A DNA stretch of 64,000 nucleotides from JAGAJR01 sp048463395 (lineage in GTDB: Bacteria > Pseudomonadota > Alphaproteobacteria > RF32 > CAG-239), in assembly GCA_048463395.1 (NCBI GenBank), contig DBFWPL010000019.1, positions 1-64,000 on the forward strand. The letters are read 5' to 3'. Positions 8,607 through 17,892 of the stretch are shown in pieces. The notes below the pieces were generated by a model. It was not told the DNA's origin. It saw only the letters and a list, made by a program, of their open reading frames with translations, and searched no databases. Each line of letters starts with the position of its first letter. Within the stretch, counting starts at the first letter, position 1. The position numbers and the translations under genes are program-made.

Positions 8607-9236
8607 TTATTGGTATCTCCAAGAGATAGAACATGTTGGTTGGGTATCACAGTTACAAACAGTAGCAGCCTGAGACAAAGCAACCGGTAAGTCTGTTGTA
8701 ACAGTTCCTGTATTATAAGTATAATATGTTGGAACAACCGTGTCTGAGGTAGCAGCAGCATTGCTGACGGCCATACCGACCAAACCTGAAGCTGCACCGG
8801 TACCCCAGTCAGCCGTTGCAATGGAAACACAAGCTTCTTGGCTCAGGCCGTTATACGTAATTTGAAAGGCTTTGTTTGCGTAAACTCCAGATCCTGCACC
8901 GGCCGCAACGTTACCGGCAGCGGAAGCAATATTAACCTCGCCGTTGAAAGCGTTAACGATTTTGGATGCAGAAGAATACATCTCGTTCGGGATAATACCA
9001 AAGTTAATGGCAGTTGCGTTAGTCAAACCGCTGTAGTTTCTCTGACCGGAATACAAAGTTCTGATGTTGGCAACCAACATGGAAACCTGATCCATGGTCT
9101 TGTTGATTTTGAACTTGGTCATTGCTTTTGAATAACCGGCGATACCGCCCACGGACAAAACGCCGATGATGGCGAGCACGCCCAGCATTTCCACCATTGA
9201 ACGACCGCTCTGGTCATTTTTATATAAATTTGTCAT
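8607..9236 (-). CDS. pilS: Type IV prepilin, copy A (PilS-like)
   Basis: Prepilin of 209 residues. A short leader ending in Gly is followed by GRSMVEMLGVLAIIGVLS: cleavage after Gly, Arg at +1 and the conserved Glu at +5, then a hydrophobic assembly helix. The globular part resembles R64/TCP type IVb pilins, with EACVSIATADWG and a C-terminal Cys pair region ending SWRYQ (disulfide likely). The start is ATG with GGAGC upstream. It shares an almost identical 275-bp 5' part with the second prepilin (9491-10105) but differs in the C-terminal half. It should be polymerised by PilQ/PilR into a thin pilus. No prepilin peptidase gene is in the window. Confidence 0.85.
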   Translation of the reverse strand: MTNLYKNDQSGRSMVEMLGVLAIIGVLSVGGIAGYSKAMTKFKINKTMDQVSMLVANIRTLYSGQRNYSGLTNATAINFGIIPNEMYSSASKIVNAFNGEVNIASAAGNVAAGAGSGVYANKAFQITYNGLSQEACVSIATADWGTGAASGLVGMAVSNAAATSDTVVPTYYTYNTGTVTTDLPVALSQAATVCNCDTQPTCSISWRYQ

Positions 9237-9293
9237 TGCTCCTCTCCTTATAAAATCTTTTGCTAAATTCCTTAGCAGTTTGCTTATACCTTA

Positions 9294-9322
9294 ATCATAA
9301 AAGATTTATATTTACTTAACAA
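9294..9322 (-). promoter_or_regulatory. Sigma70-like promoter of prepilin A
   Basis: On the minus strand, TTGTTA (9317-9322), a 17-bp spacer and TATGAT (9294-9299), giving a leader of about 50 nt to the ATG at 9236. A motif shared with the other prepilin upstream region abuts the -35 box. Confidence 0.6.
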
Positions 9323-9325
9323 TTC

Positions 9326-9341
9326 TGTCTTTAGGCATAAT
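9326..9341. promoter_or_regulatory. Shared upstream motif, prepilin A copy
   Basis: TGTCTTTAGGCATAAT. It matches 10174-10189 with one difference and is placed beside the -35 box. Candidate regulator site. Confidence 0.45.
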
Positions 9342-9490
9342 TTTATTTTTTTGATTATAACTTTTTGCATAAGGTCATATATCCAACTTCTGTTTTTTAT
9401 ATAATGAGTTTGTTTATTTTGCAATAAATGTTTTGCATTGGGGAAATCTTGCCTGATACCCGTTTAACCCAAATAAATTGTCATGCAAAA

Positions 9491-10105
9491 CTATTGATAA
9501 CGCCAAACAACGGAACATGACGGGGAGTTTTCACAGGCACATTTGGCGGCCGCTTGCGGCAAAACGATAGGTAAATCAGTCTCAGCAGCTTTGTTATAGG
9601 TCGTATAGTTAGGCACAGTTGCCGAACTGCTCTCCGAACCGGATAAGTACATTCCCTCCAAACCGGAGGCGGCACCGCTTCCCCAATCCGCCGTACCTAT
9701 GGTAACACAGGCCTCACGGCTCAGTCCGTTGTAGACGATTTGGAAGGACCTGTTTGTTTTGGTGCCGTTAGTGGCATTCAAGCTGTCTGCCGTAGAGATG
9801 ATAACCTCGCCGTTGAAAGCGTTAACGATTTTGGATGCAGAAGAATACATCTCGTTCGGGATAATACCAAAGTTAATAGCAGTTGCGTTAGTCAAACCGC
9901 TGTAGTTTCTCTGACCGGAATACAAAGTTCTGATGTTGGCAACCAACATGGAAACCTGATCCATGGTTTTGTTGATTTTGAATTTGGTCATCGCCTTTGA
10001 ATAACCGGCGATACCGCCCACGGACAAAACGCCGATGATGGCGAGCACGCCCAGCATTTCCACCATTGAACGACCGTCTTGATTGTCTCTACACATTCTT
10101 TTCAC
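9491..10105 (-). CDS. pilS: Type IV prepilin, copy B (PilS-like)
   Basis: Prepilin of about 204 residues with the same GRSMVEMLGVLAIIGVLS cleavage and assembly segment as copy A, and a related but diverged globular half (EACVTIGTADWG, C-terminal SCSVVWRYQ). The GTG at 10105 is chosen because GGAGG lies six bases before it; an ATG at 10096 and a GTG at 10135 are alternatives. Nucleotides 9802-10076 match copy A (8933-9207) with about five differences, all of which I could place at silent third positions. This suggests recent duplication or gene conversion. It lies between the pilin-like gene and copy A at the distal end of the pil operon, but has its own upstream motif. Confidence 0.85.
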   Translation of the reverse strand: MKRMCRDNQDGRSMVEMLGVLAIIGVLSVGGIAGYSKAMTKFKINKTMDQVSMLVANIRTLYSGQRNYSGLTNATAINFGIIPNEMYSSASKIVNAFNGEVIISTADSLNATNGTKTNRSFQIVYNGLSREACVTIGTADWGSGAASGLEGMYLSGSESSSATVPNYTTYNKAAETDLPIVLPQAAAKCACENSPSCSVVWRYQ

Positions 10106-10173
10106 GTTTAACCTCCAACACCCAAATAACTCCACACTTCCAGATTGAACGATTTTTTATTGTTTTTCAATTA

Positions 10174-10189
10174 TGTCTTTAGTCATAAT
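10174..10189. promoter_or_regulatory. Shared upstream motif, prepilin B copy
   Basis: TGTCTTTAGTCATAAT. On the minus strand it reads ATTATGACTAAAGACA followed by TAATTGAAA, a possible -35. It is partly palindromic (TTATG-N8-CATAA). Confidence 0.45.
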
Positions 10190-10200
10190 CATAAAAAAAC

Positions 10201-10776
10201 TTATTCAAAAGTCCATAATAGAATGTTCTTTTTTCCGCAATGCCTGCCGGCGTCTTCTCCGGTTATCGGAAGCTTATTTTCTCCCCCCCAAGAGAATACC
10301 GTTTGCTGCTTTTCGCTGAGAATTGTAATACTCAAAAGTCCCAAAGACTGGTTTTCGGTGAATTGAAATTCCGCCAGTTGTTCACATTCTGTTTTATCTA
10401 AATCCGCATAAGCAATATCAAAACTTCTCGCCCCCGGCATAACAATTCCGCCGTCAGCCCCTTGTCCGACAAGAACCTGCTTTCCTAAAGCATTAAACAT
10501 CTTCCCGCCGTTCTCAATAAAATACGGCGTGAGATTGTTTTTTAGAACGCTGTCTGTGCTCAACCCCCAATACCCCGGTCGATTTCGATAAAACTTTCTG
10601 ATACCCTCCGCAGCGGATATGACTTCTCGGGCTGCCACGGCGATTTTCGGATTTGGACGGGAAAGCCAAACAATTGTTCCGATTATAATAACTGTTGCAA
10701 CTAATCCGCTGACGGCAATTTTCAGGTTAATCCGTTGTTTCAAAGTCTTCAGAAGTTTTTTTGCTTTTTCGAACAT
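10201..10776 (-). CDS. Pilin-like protein with uncleaved N-terminal anchor
   Basis: 191 residues. A basic cytoplasmic start and one membrane helix (IAVSGLVATVIIIGTIVWLS) precede a periplasmic domain that resembles the globular part of the neighbouring prepilins: a helix with IRKFY, then FNALGKQVLV and ADLDKTECEQL, where those pilins have a Cys after an 'LS-EAC' stretch. It has no Gly/Glu+5 prepilin cleavage site, so it probably stays in the inner membrane instead of joining the fibre. The ATG overlaps the PilR stop (TAATG). It could be a pilus platform or priming component. The family is not recognised with certainty. Confidence 0.6.
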   Translation of the reverse strand: MFEKAKKLLKTLKQRINLKIAVSGLVATVIIIGTIVWLSRPNPKIAVAAREVISAAEGIRKFYRNRPGYWGLSTDSVLKNNLTPYFIENGGKMFNALGKQVLVGQGADGGIVMPGARSFDIAYADLDKTECEQLAEFQFTENQSLGLLSITILSEKQQTVFSWGGENKLPITGEDAGRHCGKKNILLWTFE

Positions 10777-11909
10777 TAGCCTGCTCCCATGGAACTGGTA
10801 ATTTGATCTTGCATTTCAAACACGCCCATAACCGCCCAGGCGATAACGCCGCCCACGGAAAGCAAGGCGGCCATGTTTAAAATAGCCGCTTTTTGCTCAA
10901 TCATGTAAACGGATTCGTCCAGCCAGTCGTTGGCAAGTTTTTCCAAAGCTTCTTCAAAGTTGTCCAATTCCGAATAAATCTTCAGGTCGCTGATAATCTC
11001 GGCATCCGGAAAGTCCAATCCCGTTTTTGCCAAAGCCTGCCCCAGGTTATCACCGTTGTTGATGTGCACAAGAGTCTCATCAATGCGTTCTTTCAAATAA
11101 CTGTTTGAATCTCTTCTTAATGCTCTTAACGAGGTTGAAACCGGCGTACCGCTCTTGACCAAGGCGGAAAGAGCCAATAGCCAGCTGATGCCGGAAAAGA
11201 CTTTGTACAAAGACCAAGGCGGAATGCTGTCAAAAAAAGCTCTGATTCTTCCCGTCCAAATACCGATGGTTCCGTAAATAATAATCATGACAATCGGGAG
11301 AGCCGAGAATGCAACAAGCCAGTATTGGGCAATCCAGTCTGATATATCCACCAATGTCTTGGCGGTGCCTCTCCACCGAACGGTCGGAGCGGCGTCAATC
11401 ATCGGCGGCACCATGTAAACGCCGATACCGTAAATAATCAAAATCGCCATCATAAACAAAAAGGTCGGGTAGGTAATGGCTCCGATAATCGGGCGAACCA
11501 TTTTGGTAGAACCTTCCGTAACACGGATAAGGTTTAACAACGCTCCTTCCAAATCGGAAACGTCGCCCACGGAAAGCATAAGGCGTTCACGGTTTGGAGC
11601 CCAGCCTTTCAGTGCGTCGGAAAACGGGAGACCATTTTGCAAAGCTTTACCCCAGCTGGCAATGGCGATTGCCAACGGTTCGCTCGGATTCTTTCCGCCG
11701 TTGCTCACACTGTCGTGTAAAAGGTCTAACGCGTCCATTAATGAAAAGCGGTTACGCATCAAAGACGCCAGCTTACGATAAATTTTCAATCTGGTGTCGT
11801 TTGAAAACTGACAAATCATCTTGGCATAATAAACTTCAATCGTATTCAGCTGCCGCATAGCCTTTGCAAGGGACGCTGTTTGACGCTTTTTTTTCTCTTC
11901 TTCAGCCAT
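10776..11909 (-). CDS. pilR: Type IVb pilus inner-membrane platform protein PilR (GspF family)
   Basis: 377-residue polytopic inner-membrane protein of the GspF/PilC/TcpE family. It carries two cytoplasmic helical T2SSF-type domains (RKLASLMRNRFSLMDALDLL early; LVKSGTPVSTSLRALRRD late) separated and followed by hydrophobic helices (TFLFMMAILIIYGIGVYMV; LNMAALLSVGGVIAWAVMGV). It anchors the assembly ATPase and passes pilins into the fibre. The gene order PilQ-PilR-pilin matches the R64 pil operon. AAGGAGC precedes the ATG. Confidence 0.85.
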   Translation of the reverse strand: MAEEEKKKRQTASLAKAMRQLNTIEVYYAKMICQFSNDTRLKIYRKLASLMRNRFSLMDALDLLHDSVSNGGKNPSEPLAIAIASWGKALQNGLPFSDALKGWAPNRERLMLSVGDVSDLEGALLNLIRVTEGSTKMVRPIIGAITYPTFLFMMAILIIYGIGVYMVPPMIDAAPTVRWRGTAKTLVDISDWIAQYWLVAFSALPIVMIIIYGTIGIWTGRIRAFFDSIPPWSLYKVFSGISWLLALSALVKSGTPVSTSLRALRRDSNSYLKERIDETLVHINNGDNLGQALAKTGLDFPDAEIISDLKIYSELDNFEEALEKLANDWLDESVYMIEQKAAILNMAALLSVGGVIAWAVMGVFEMQDQITSSMGAG

Positions 11910-11934
11910 TTTTGATTTTGCTCCTTAAAATTAA

Positions 11935-13584
11935 CTAGTAAGCCGGACGTTGATCCAACAGACCGCACCAACGTTCAACTTCGTCCAAATCAATATATCC
12001 TTTTAACATTCGCTCAATGGCGGCTTCTTTTAAGGTGCGGCCGTTCAAATCGCTTGTCCAGTAGTCAATGGCTTTTCTGGTCTCACCCTTAATCATCAGT
12101 TCCAAAAACATGGCGTCCGGCAAAATGATTTCCGGCACGCTCATACGTCCTTTAACGCCTCTGTTATCGCAGTATTTACATCCCGGACCGCGGACAAACG
12201 TGTTTTCCACGCCAAAGTCGCCCAACGCAACGCGAAGCCTTTGCACCGAAGGGTCGTTCAGCTTTTCTTTTACCGACATTCGGCAGTGAGGGCAAAGTTT
12301 ACGGAACAAACGTTGTGAAATCAAGCCTTTCATCAACTCAGGGTCAACGAGTTTAAACGGTTCAACGCCCATGTCGCGGAGACGCATTAAAATTGCCGGA
12401 GCAGAGTTGGCGTGCAAAGTGGACCACATTCCGTGTCCGGACAATGCTCCTTGGAAAGTCAATTGGGCGGCCGCAAGGGCACGAATCTCACCCACCATAA
12501 TAACGTCCGGGTCGGAACGCAGAGCGGCAGACAAAGCTTTGGTAAACTGTTCGGCCTTTTCTTCTTCGGTATTGGCGTTGGTAACCGGCATTTGTCTTGC
12601 TCCCGGAATAGGATACTCCGGCGGATCTTCCACCGTCAAAAGGTTAAGTTCATAATTTTTCTCCTGCAACAGCTTAATCATGTTTCTTTGCAGGGTGGTT
12701 GATTTTCCCGATCCCGTCGGTCCGGCAATAATATTCAAGCCTACCGGAACTGCCCGCAAGCGGTAAAACAGGTTTTCTTCATATTCACCGAAACCCAGAG
12801 CCGACAAATCGCCGCTTCCGTCCGGATTGTCATCGGCATATAACAAACGCATAACCAGATATTGCGAACCGAAGGCAATCGGGTTAAATTGCAGACGAAT
12901 AGCCAACACGTTGTGCGGCAGCATTAATTTTCCTTTGGAACCTCTCAGCGGAGTGGAACCAAGCTTTTGGGCTCCCTGAAACTCGTTTTGGGCATAGTTT
13001 GCGTCTGAAATATCCGCGGAGGCAAATGCAGCACGGACAAAGGATTCCCCCCATTCCTTATTATATTCCATTTCCGTTTGCATCATACCGTTGACGCGAA
13101 ACATAATCTGGGTACTGTCGGCAACGACAATGTGAATATCGGACACTTTTTGCGAGGCGGCTCTGGCAACCACGTTGACAAAGTCCTTCTGCATTTGCAG
13201 CTGGTCAAGGTCGGCATCATTCTCTACAACGGCTTGATTACGTTCGCCATATGCATAAATAGCATTCAGCTCGTTTTGAGAAACATATTTTGGCTTGAGT
13301 AAGTTTAACTTTTTCTTACGAACCAGAACTTCAAAGCTTAAGACGCGTCCGTCAAACTTATGCGTTTCCGAAACCAGGTATTGTCCGTCGGAAAACAAGG
13401 CGACAAGACGCCTGGTATCGTCATTGATGACTAATGAGGAACCCGGAAGAGTTAATAAACGATTACCGTTTCCGAAATATCCTTCAAACAGGTTTTGCGG
13501 CTTTTTTTCTTCATCCCCGCTTTCTGCTAAATCCGGATTTTTTTCTTTCTCTTCTGCAACATTATTTTTTTCTTCGTCAGCCAT
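11935..13584 (-). CDS. pilQ: Type IVb pilus assembly ATPase PilQ (GspE family)
   Basis: 549-residue secretion ATPase. Walker A is GPTGSGKSTT (about 288-297), followed by an Asp box (LTVEDPPEYPIPGARQMPV), Walker B (DVIMVGEIR) and a His box (GHGMWSTLHANS). A tetracysteine zinc motif (CPHCRM, then CKYCDNRG) near residue 430-480 is typical of assembly, not retraction, ATPases. It energises pilus extension at the PilR platform in the cytoplasm. The N-terminal ~50 residues are acidic/lysine-rich and low in complexity. The gene starts 8 bp after pilP. Confidence 0.9.
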   Translation of the reverse strand: MADEEKNNVAEEKEKNPDLAESGDEEKKPQNLFEGYFGNGNRLLTLPGSSLVINDDTRRLVALFSDGQYLVSETHKFDGRVLSFEVLVRKKKLNLLKPKYVSQNELNAIYAYGERNQAVVENDADLDQLQMQKDFVNVVARAASQKVSDIHIVVADSTQIMFRVNGMMQTEMEYNKEWGESFVRAAFASADISDANYAQNEFQGAQKLGSTPLRGSKGKLMLPHNVLAIRLQFNPIAFGSQYLVMRLLYADDNPDGSGDLSALGFGEYEENLFYRLRAVPVGLNIIAGPTGSGKSTTLQRNMIKLLQEKNYELNLLTVEDPPEYPIPGARQMPVTNANTEEEKAEQFTKALSAALRSDPDVIMVGEIRALAAAQLTFQGALSGHGMWSTLHANSAPAILMRLRDMGVEPFKLVDPELMKGLISQRLFRKLCPHCRMSVKEKLNDPSVQRLRVALGDFGVENTFVRGPGCKYCDNRGVKGRMSVPEIILPDAMFLELMIKGETRKAIDYWTSDLNGRTLKEAAIERMLKGYIDLDEVERWCGLLDQRPAY

Positions 13585-13592
13585 TTGCCGAA

Positions 13593-14999
13593 TTACCTAA
13601 CAAACATGCCTTTTCCGAGGCTGGGGATACCGTCTGATACTTGTAAGTTGCTCCCCTCTTCAGAAGCGTCGGCTTTTTTGTCTTTGTCTTTTTTAACGGC
13701 AGGTTTCTTTGCCGGTTCTTTTTCAAGAATACCGCCGGCTGCAAAATACAGATAATCTTTCACACCGTTCTTTTCAGCCCTGACGTATGTTTGTGTAATT
13801 TCATCTACAACATGACCGCTTTGTAAAGATGTTCCCTTGCGGACAAGGAATGAATCTCCGCCTTTGTTAATCAATTTGGCTGCCAATGCGTCGCCTTTGC
13901 CAATAATTTCCATAACGGCATATTCTTCAGGAAGCTTGATAACGACTTCTTCCTCAACCGGTTTGGCAGCCTCTTCCGTTGCAGCTTGTGCAAACGGATT
14001 GGCTTTGCTGTTTTCTTTCTCGGCTCTTTCGGCTTCCAAACGGGCTTTCAAGATGGAAATCTGAGTTTGCAGATTGGCAATTTCCCGATTATAATTTGTT
14101 CGGGCGGTTTCTGCGTCTTTACTGGTTTTTGCGGCTAAAGTCGCAAGATAATTTACTTTTTTCTTAAAGTCGTTAATTTGGTTTTCTTTTTCTTCTTCGA
14201 CTTTGGATAATTCGTCATAGATACCTTCGTTGTTTTTAATCCACTCTTGTGTGGAAGCCAGCATACTTTCTTTATAGGCATTCAGAATTTTTTCCTGACG
14301 AAGTTTTTCCAATGCCAGAGAAATTTCCTTAAGCTTTTGTTTTTCTTGCAAAAGCTTTCTTTCCTGCTCTTTTTCCCATTCTAATTTTTTCCGCTCTTTT
14401 TCTTCTTCTTTGGTTTTAACCTCGTCAATGGCTTTTTGACGTTGGGCTTTGATGGCCTCAATTTCATTTCTGATTTTTTCACGTCTTAGTTCCAAAGTTA
14501 GCAGAGCGGTCTGTTTTTCCAAATCAGACATTTGGGAAAACAGCTCGTTGTCGATTTGATTTAAGAGAATGTCTCCTGATGTGTCGATGGCCGATATGTT
14601 ACGGGATGTTGCGGAAATGCCTTCCTGCAACTCATCGTCCTGGTCAGCAGGAGCCGGTAAAGAAATAGGGGCACTATCCGCAGGTTCCATCTCCGGCATA
14701 ACCGGAGTATTGGCTTCAAAATCTGTTTGCGGAGAAGGAAATTGTCCGCCCGGATTAATCAAATCGTCAGACGGTTCCGTTGTCGCGTCATCTTCGCTGT
14801 TATTTGTTTCAAACAAAGCAATTTCATCCGGAATTGAGCTGTCAACCCCCAGAAAATTATCATTATCTTCATTGCTGAGTTGAGGAGCCTCGTCAGCCAA
14901 GGTAACGGTTCCTTGTGCATAAGCGGCTTGTCCGGCGGCTAATCCCCAGACAAAAGCAATTGCCGTTGAGCACAAAATCTTTCTTAAATTATAAAACAT
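13593..14999 (-). CDS. pilP: PilP-like pilus biogenesis protein with long coiled coil
   Basis: 468 residues. It has a signal peptide (ending AAGQAAYAQG), an acidic linker, then a long charged coiled coil (about residues 150-320) rich in K/E/Q. The C-terminal domain (about 350-430) has YAVMEIIGKGDALAAKLIN and GHVVDEITQTYVRAEKNG, typical of PilP-type proteins of type IVb pili. It should lie in the periplasm and link the secretin PilN to the inner-membrane PilO complex. It is longer than usual because of the coiled coil. Its ATG overlaps the end of pilO by 11 bp. Confidence 0.75.
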   Translation of the reverse strand: MFYNLRKILCSTAIAFVWGLAAGQAAYAQGTVTLADEAPQLSNEDNDNFLGVDSSIPDEIALFETNNSEDDATTEPSDDLINPGGQFPSPQTDFEANTPVMPEMEPADSAPISLPAPADQDDELQEGISATSRNISAIDTSGDILLNQIDNELFSQMSDLEKQTALLTLELRREKIRNEIEAIKAQRQKAIDEVKTKEEEKERKKLEWEKEQERKLLQEKQKLKEISLALEKLRQEKILNAYKESMLASTQEWIKNNEGIYDELSKVEEEKENQINDFKKKVNYLATLAAKTSKDAETARTNYNREIANLQTQISILKARLEAERAEKENSKANPFAQAATEEAAKPVEEEVVIKLPEEYAVMEIIGKGDALAAKLINKGGDSFLVRKGTSLQSGHVVDEITQTYVRAEKNGVKDYLYFAAGGILEKEPAKKPAVKKDKDKKADASEEGSNLQVSDGIPSLGKGMFVR

Positions 15000-16266
15000 A
15001 GATCGCTCCCTCGTAATCCCACATATCGTTACTGACGTTATAATTAATCATATTAATGGTAAGTCCTGAAAATTTTGTTAATAAATCCATCCATACCAGA
15101 GGATTATGGCTGGATGAAAACTTGAATTGTACAGAACTATATACATTATTCTGCGGAGAAACGTATGAAAAACTGCTCAAAACCACTTTTTGCCCGATGG
15201 CTTGAAACAAATCATTAAGTAAAACTTTTAAATCCTCGTCGCTTTTCATCGGCGGAGAAGAAATGATTTCCACTTTTCCCAACGGAACAGAAGCAATAAT
15301 GTTGTCTCCATTGTCAGAAACCGAACGACTGGAAAAAATCAGTCCGGAATCATCTAAGGCCTTGTTAATCCAAGAAACACGGCCGATTTCCCTTTTCCAA
15401 GATGTTGTGATGCCTTCCGGCGTGCAAGTCAGATTGTTAATAGTCCATCCCGGCGGCAGAATTTTTTTCAAAGCCTCAATGCCGTAATAGCACCATTTTA
15501 TAACATCGTTCGGGCGGTTAACCTTCTCCCAAGGTTTAATTTCCGGCGGCTCTTCAACCTGCTTGACAACTTTCGGCGGAATTGGAGCTATAATCGGCCT
15601 TTTCGGCGGAGCCAGAAAAATTCCGTTGATAATACTGGATAACAGCCACAAGCCGATAATTGCCGAAATAACAACAACGATTAAGAGCTTAGTGCCTCGT
15701 AACGCCTTAATCTTTTGCAGCTTGGCTCTCAGGCCTTTATTTAATAATTGTGTAAGATCAGGATATTCCGTTTCTTCAATGCCCCATTCAGGCGGAGCAA
15801 TTTTTCTGCCCCAGTCCGGAACGGCCAACATCGACATGAACTGTTCTTTGGCTTCCTGTTCGGACAAAAACAGCATATCGCCGTCAGACAAAATGATGTC
15901 GTTACGAATACAGGTATACCACCATCCGTTGTCGACTTTGAATACGGCAACAAAAGAAGAACGGTCTGAAAGGGCTGTGGCTAATGTTACGGCAGCAACA
16001 TTGTCGCCCTTTTTATAACCTTCACCGGAAACACAGATACCGAATTGAGGGGCTTTCCCCGGTTTGATACAGAATAAATCGGCACCTTCCAGAATACCTT
16101 CGGAAGCTTCTTCCACCTCGTTAAACGGATCATCCTTGTTTTGCAGAGGCTGCCAGAACAAGCTGGTTGCGTAAGATACGCCGGCAACGGTAATATTCGT
16201 TCCCCAGGAACGCTGCTTACCTCCGTTTTCGTAATCTTCATCTAATAACTTTGCTTCTTCCAGCAC
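14989..16266 (-). CDS. pilO: Type IVb pilus biogenesis protein PilO
   Basis: 425-residue bitopic inner-membrane protein. A cytoplasmic N-terminal half is followed by one helix (TKLLIVVVISAIIGLWLLSS, about residues 192-211), a proline-rich linker (APPKRPIIAPIPPKVVKQV) and a periplasmic domain. This matches the R64 PilO arrangement and its position between pilN and pilP. The start is GTG with AAAAGGA upstream. It probably forms the alignment subcomplex under the secretin. Confidence 0.75.
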   Translation of the reverse strand: MLEEAKLLDEDYENGGKQRSWGTNITVAGVSYATSLFWQPLQNKDDPFNEVEEASEGILEGADLFCIKPGKAPQFGICVSGEGYKKGDNVAAVTLATALSDRSSFVAVFKVDNGWWYTCIRNDIILSDGDMLFLSEQEAKEQFMSMLAVPDWGRKIAPPEWGIEETEYPDLTQLLNKGLRAKLQKIKALRGTKLLIVVVISAIIGLWLLSSIINGIFLAPPKRPIIAPIPPKVVKQVEEPPEIKPWEKVNRPNDVIKWCYYGIEALKKILPPGWTINNLTCTPEGITTSWKREIGRVSWINKALDDSGLIFSSRSVSDNGDNIIASVPLGKVEIISSPPMKSDEDLKVLLNDLFQAIGQKVVLSSFSYVSPQNNVYSSVQFKFSSSHNPLVWMDLLTKFSGLTINMINYNVSNDMWDYEGAIYVL

Positions 16267-16281
16267 CGTTTTATCCTTTTC

Positions 16282-17892
16282 TTAAAACTGATCTTTCATT
16301 CTGGATTCCGGTGTTAAAGGTGAATCCAAAACAACCGGAGTTAAGATAATGACCAGAATATTTCTTGTTTTGTCGGCAGTTGCCGTACCGCCGAACAAAG
16401 AGTTTTCTGCTGACCCGACCCCTGTTTTTTCAGCTTTGTTCTCAACACGTTCATAACCTGTCAAGACCAAAGATTCTCCGGATTTTAACGCAACTTCCTG
16501 CGTAAAGCCGCGAGATTCGATAACCGGGTTTTGGATGTATTGTCCGTCTGACCCTTCACCGCTGCCGCCTAAGTCAACTCTTTCAAGTTGAAGCAGGTCA
16601 GACAAAGTCAGGTTGAACATTAACAACATGCGTCCGTGTTCCAAAATACGCGGCAGAATATCCATTGTGAAACCGGTTTCGATTTCTTCGGTCTCTGTTG
16701 AGATATCATAGTAGCTGGCATCACCGCCGCTGTTGGTCTTGGTAATTTCAGAAATATAGTTTTGTTTTCTGACAACCTGAATAGGAGCCGGTTTGTTATT
16801 CAAAGTAGTAACCGTACCGCTGGTAATCAAATTGGTTGTTCCTTGTGTGGACAAGGCCTGAATGGCTCCGTCAACAGTCCAGTCTCCGGACAAGACCTTC
16901 ATGCTTAAATTGTTGGTTACATCAGTCCCCAATCCCGGAACACTGGCAATTGTACCGGAAAGTTTATTTTTATCATCAAAGATAGCGGAAAGATTTAAAC
17001 CATATTGGTCGCTGTCTTCAATATTGACCTGCAGAACTTTGACGCTGATGGCAACTTGTCTGGACAAACGGGCATTTTGTTCATTAATGAACTTTGCCAC
17101 TTTTCTGATGTCATTCGGTGTCGCTGTCAATGAAATTGTTCCGTTTGCCGGATCCAAAGTCAGTTTGGCATCCTTGGAAATCATTGATGTAATGGATTTT
17201 TCAATATTTCCCCATAACTCAATGGAAATGGAGCTGGACAAACCGATAGAGGAGGTGCCCTCGCTTCCTGATGACGAGCCGCCGACATTGACGTTCAATG
17301 TTGGCTTTGTCGGCAGAGAGTAAAGGACAAACGTTCTGGTAATATACTTATAAAAATATATTTCTTTCTTTTCATAAGACCACCAAATGCCGAAACGGGA
17401 TGAAATTTCATCCAACAAACCGCTTAAAGGCCCTTGATAAGAAACCAGCATTTTGCTTGGTTCCGTCCAGTCTGAATTAATCGTTTCCGGATTAGGCTTG
17501 TTAGACGCCGCAGTTTTGAAGGCATCTTCTTCAAGCTGAGGAGAAAATCTGATTTTCAAAGAAGTGATTTTATTAATCATATCGCCGATTTCATACAAAG
17601 TAATCGGACGGTTGCTGATTAAGGTAATGCCGTCTTTCCCTTCAAGGTAAGAAGGCAAAGGCTCTCCTTCATACTCAATCTCGCTGGTATCGCCCAGCCA
17701 GATATCATTTTTTACCCGCACAACATCGTCTGAGGAGGGTTTTGTCGGGATTTTTGCGGCTTCTTTGAGCTGTGTTGCAGCTTCTACTTCCCGCTCAATT
17801 GTTGCGTCCAAACTGGTAGACAGGGAACAAGAGGCGATTAACGCTGCAAGTGCTGCTCCTAAACTACATTTTGCCCAATTATTCATATGCAT
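16282..17892 (-). CDS. pilN: Type IVb pilus secretin PilN (outer-membrane lipoprotein)
   Basis: Outer-membrane channel for the thin pilus, about 536 residues. It has a signal peptide with lipobox (LIASC), an N0/STN-like region (EIGDMINKITSLKIRFSP, then LLDEISSRFGIWWSYEKKEIYFY), an N1-like domain (TLDPANGTISLTATPNDIRKV) and the secretin core (GFTMDILPRIL, then QEVALKSGESLVLTGYERV, ending ILVIILTPVVL). The ATG at 17892 is best placed behind GGAGG (6 bp); ATGs at 17898 and 17886 are alternatives. The start overlaps the end of the TcpQ-like gene, so the two are translationally coupled. Confidence 0.9.
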   Translation of the reverse strand: MHMNNWAKCSLGAALAALIASCSLSTSLDATIEREVEAATQLKEAAKIPTKPSSDDVVRVKNDIWLGDTSEIEYEGEPLPSYLEGKDGITLISNRPITLYEIGDMINKITSLKIRFSPQLEEDAFKTAASNKPNPETINSDWTEPSKMLVSYQGPLSGLLDEISSRFGIWWSYEKKEIYFYKYITRTFVLYSLPTKPTLNVNVGGSSSGSEGTSSIGLSSSISIELWGNIEKSITSMISKDAKLTLDPANGTISLTATPNDIRKVAKFINEQNARLSRQVAISVKVLQVNIEDSDQYGLNLSAIFDDKNKLSGTIASVPGLGTDVTNNLSMKVLSGDWTVDGAIQALSTQGTTNLITSGTVTTLNNKPAPIQVVRKQNYISEITKTNSGGDASYYDISTETEEIETGFTMDILPRILEHGRMLLMFNLTLSDLLQLERVDLGGSGEGSDGQYIQNPVIESRGFTQEVALKSGESLVLTGYERVENKAEKTGVGSAENSLFGGTATADKTRNILVIILTPVVLDSPLTPESRMKDQF

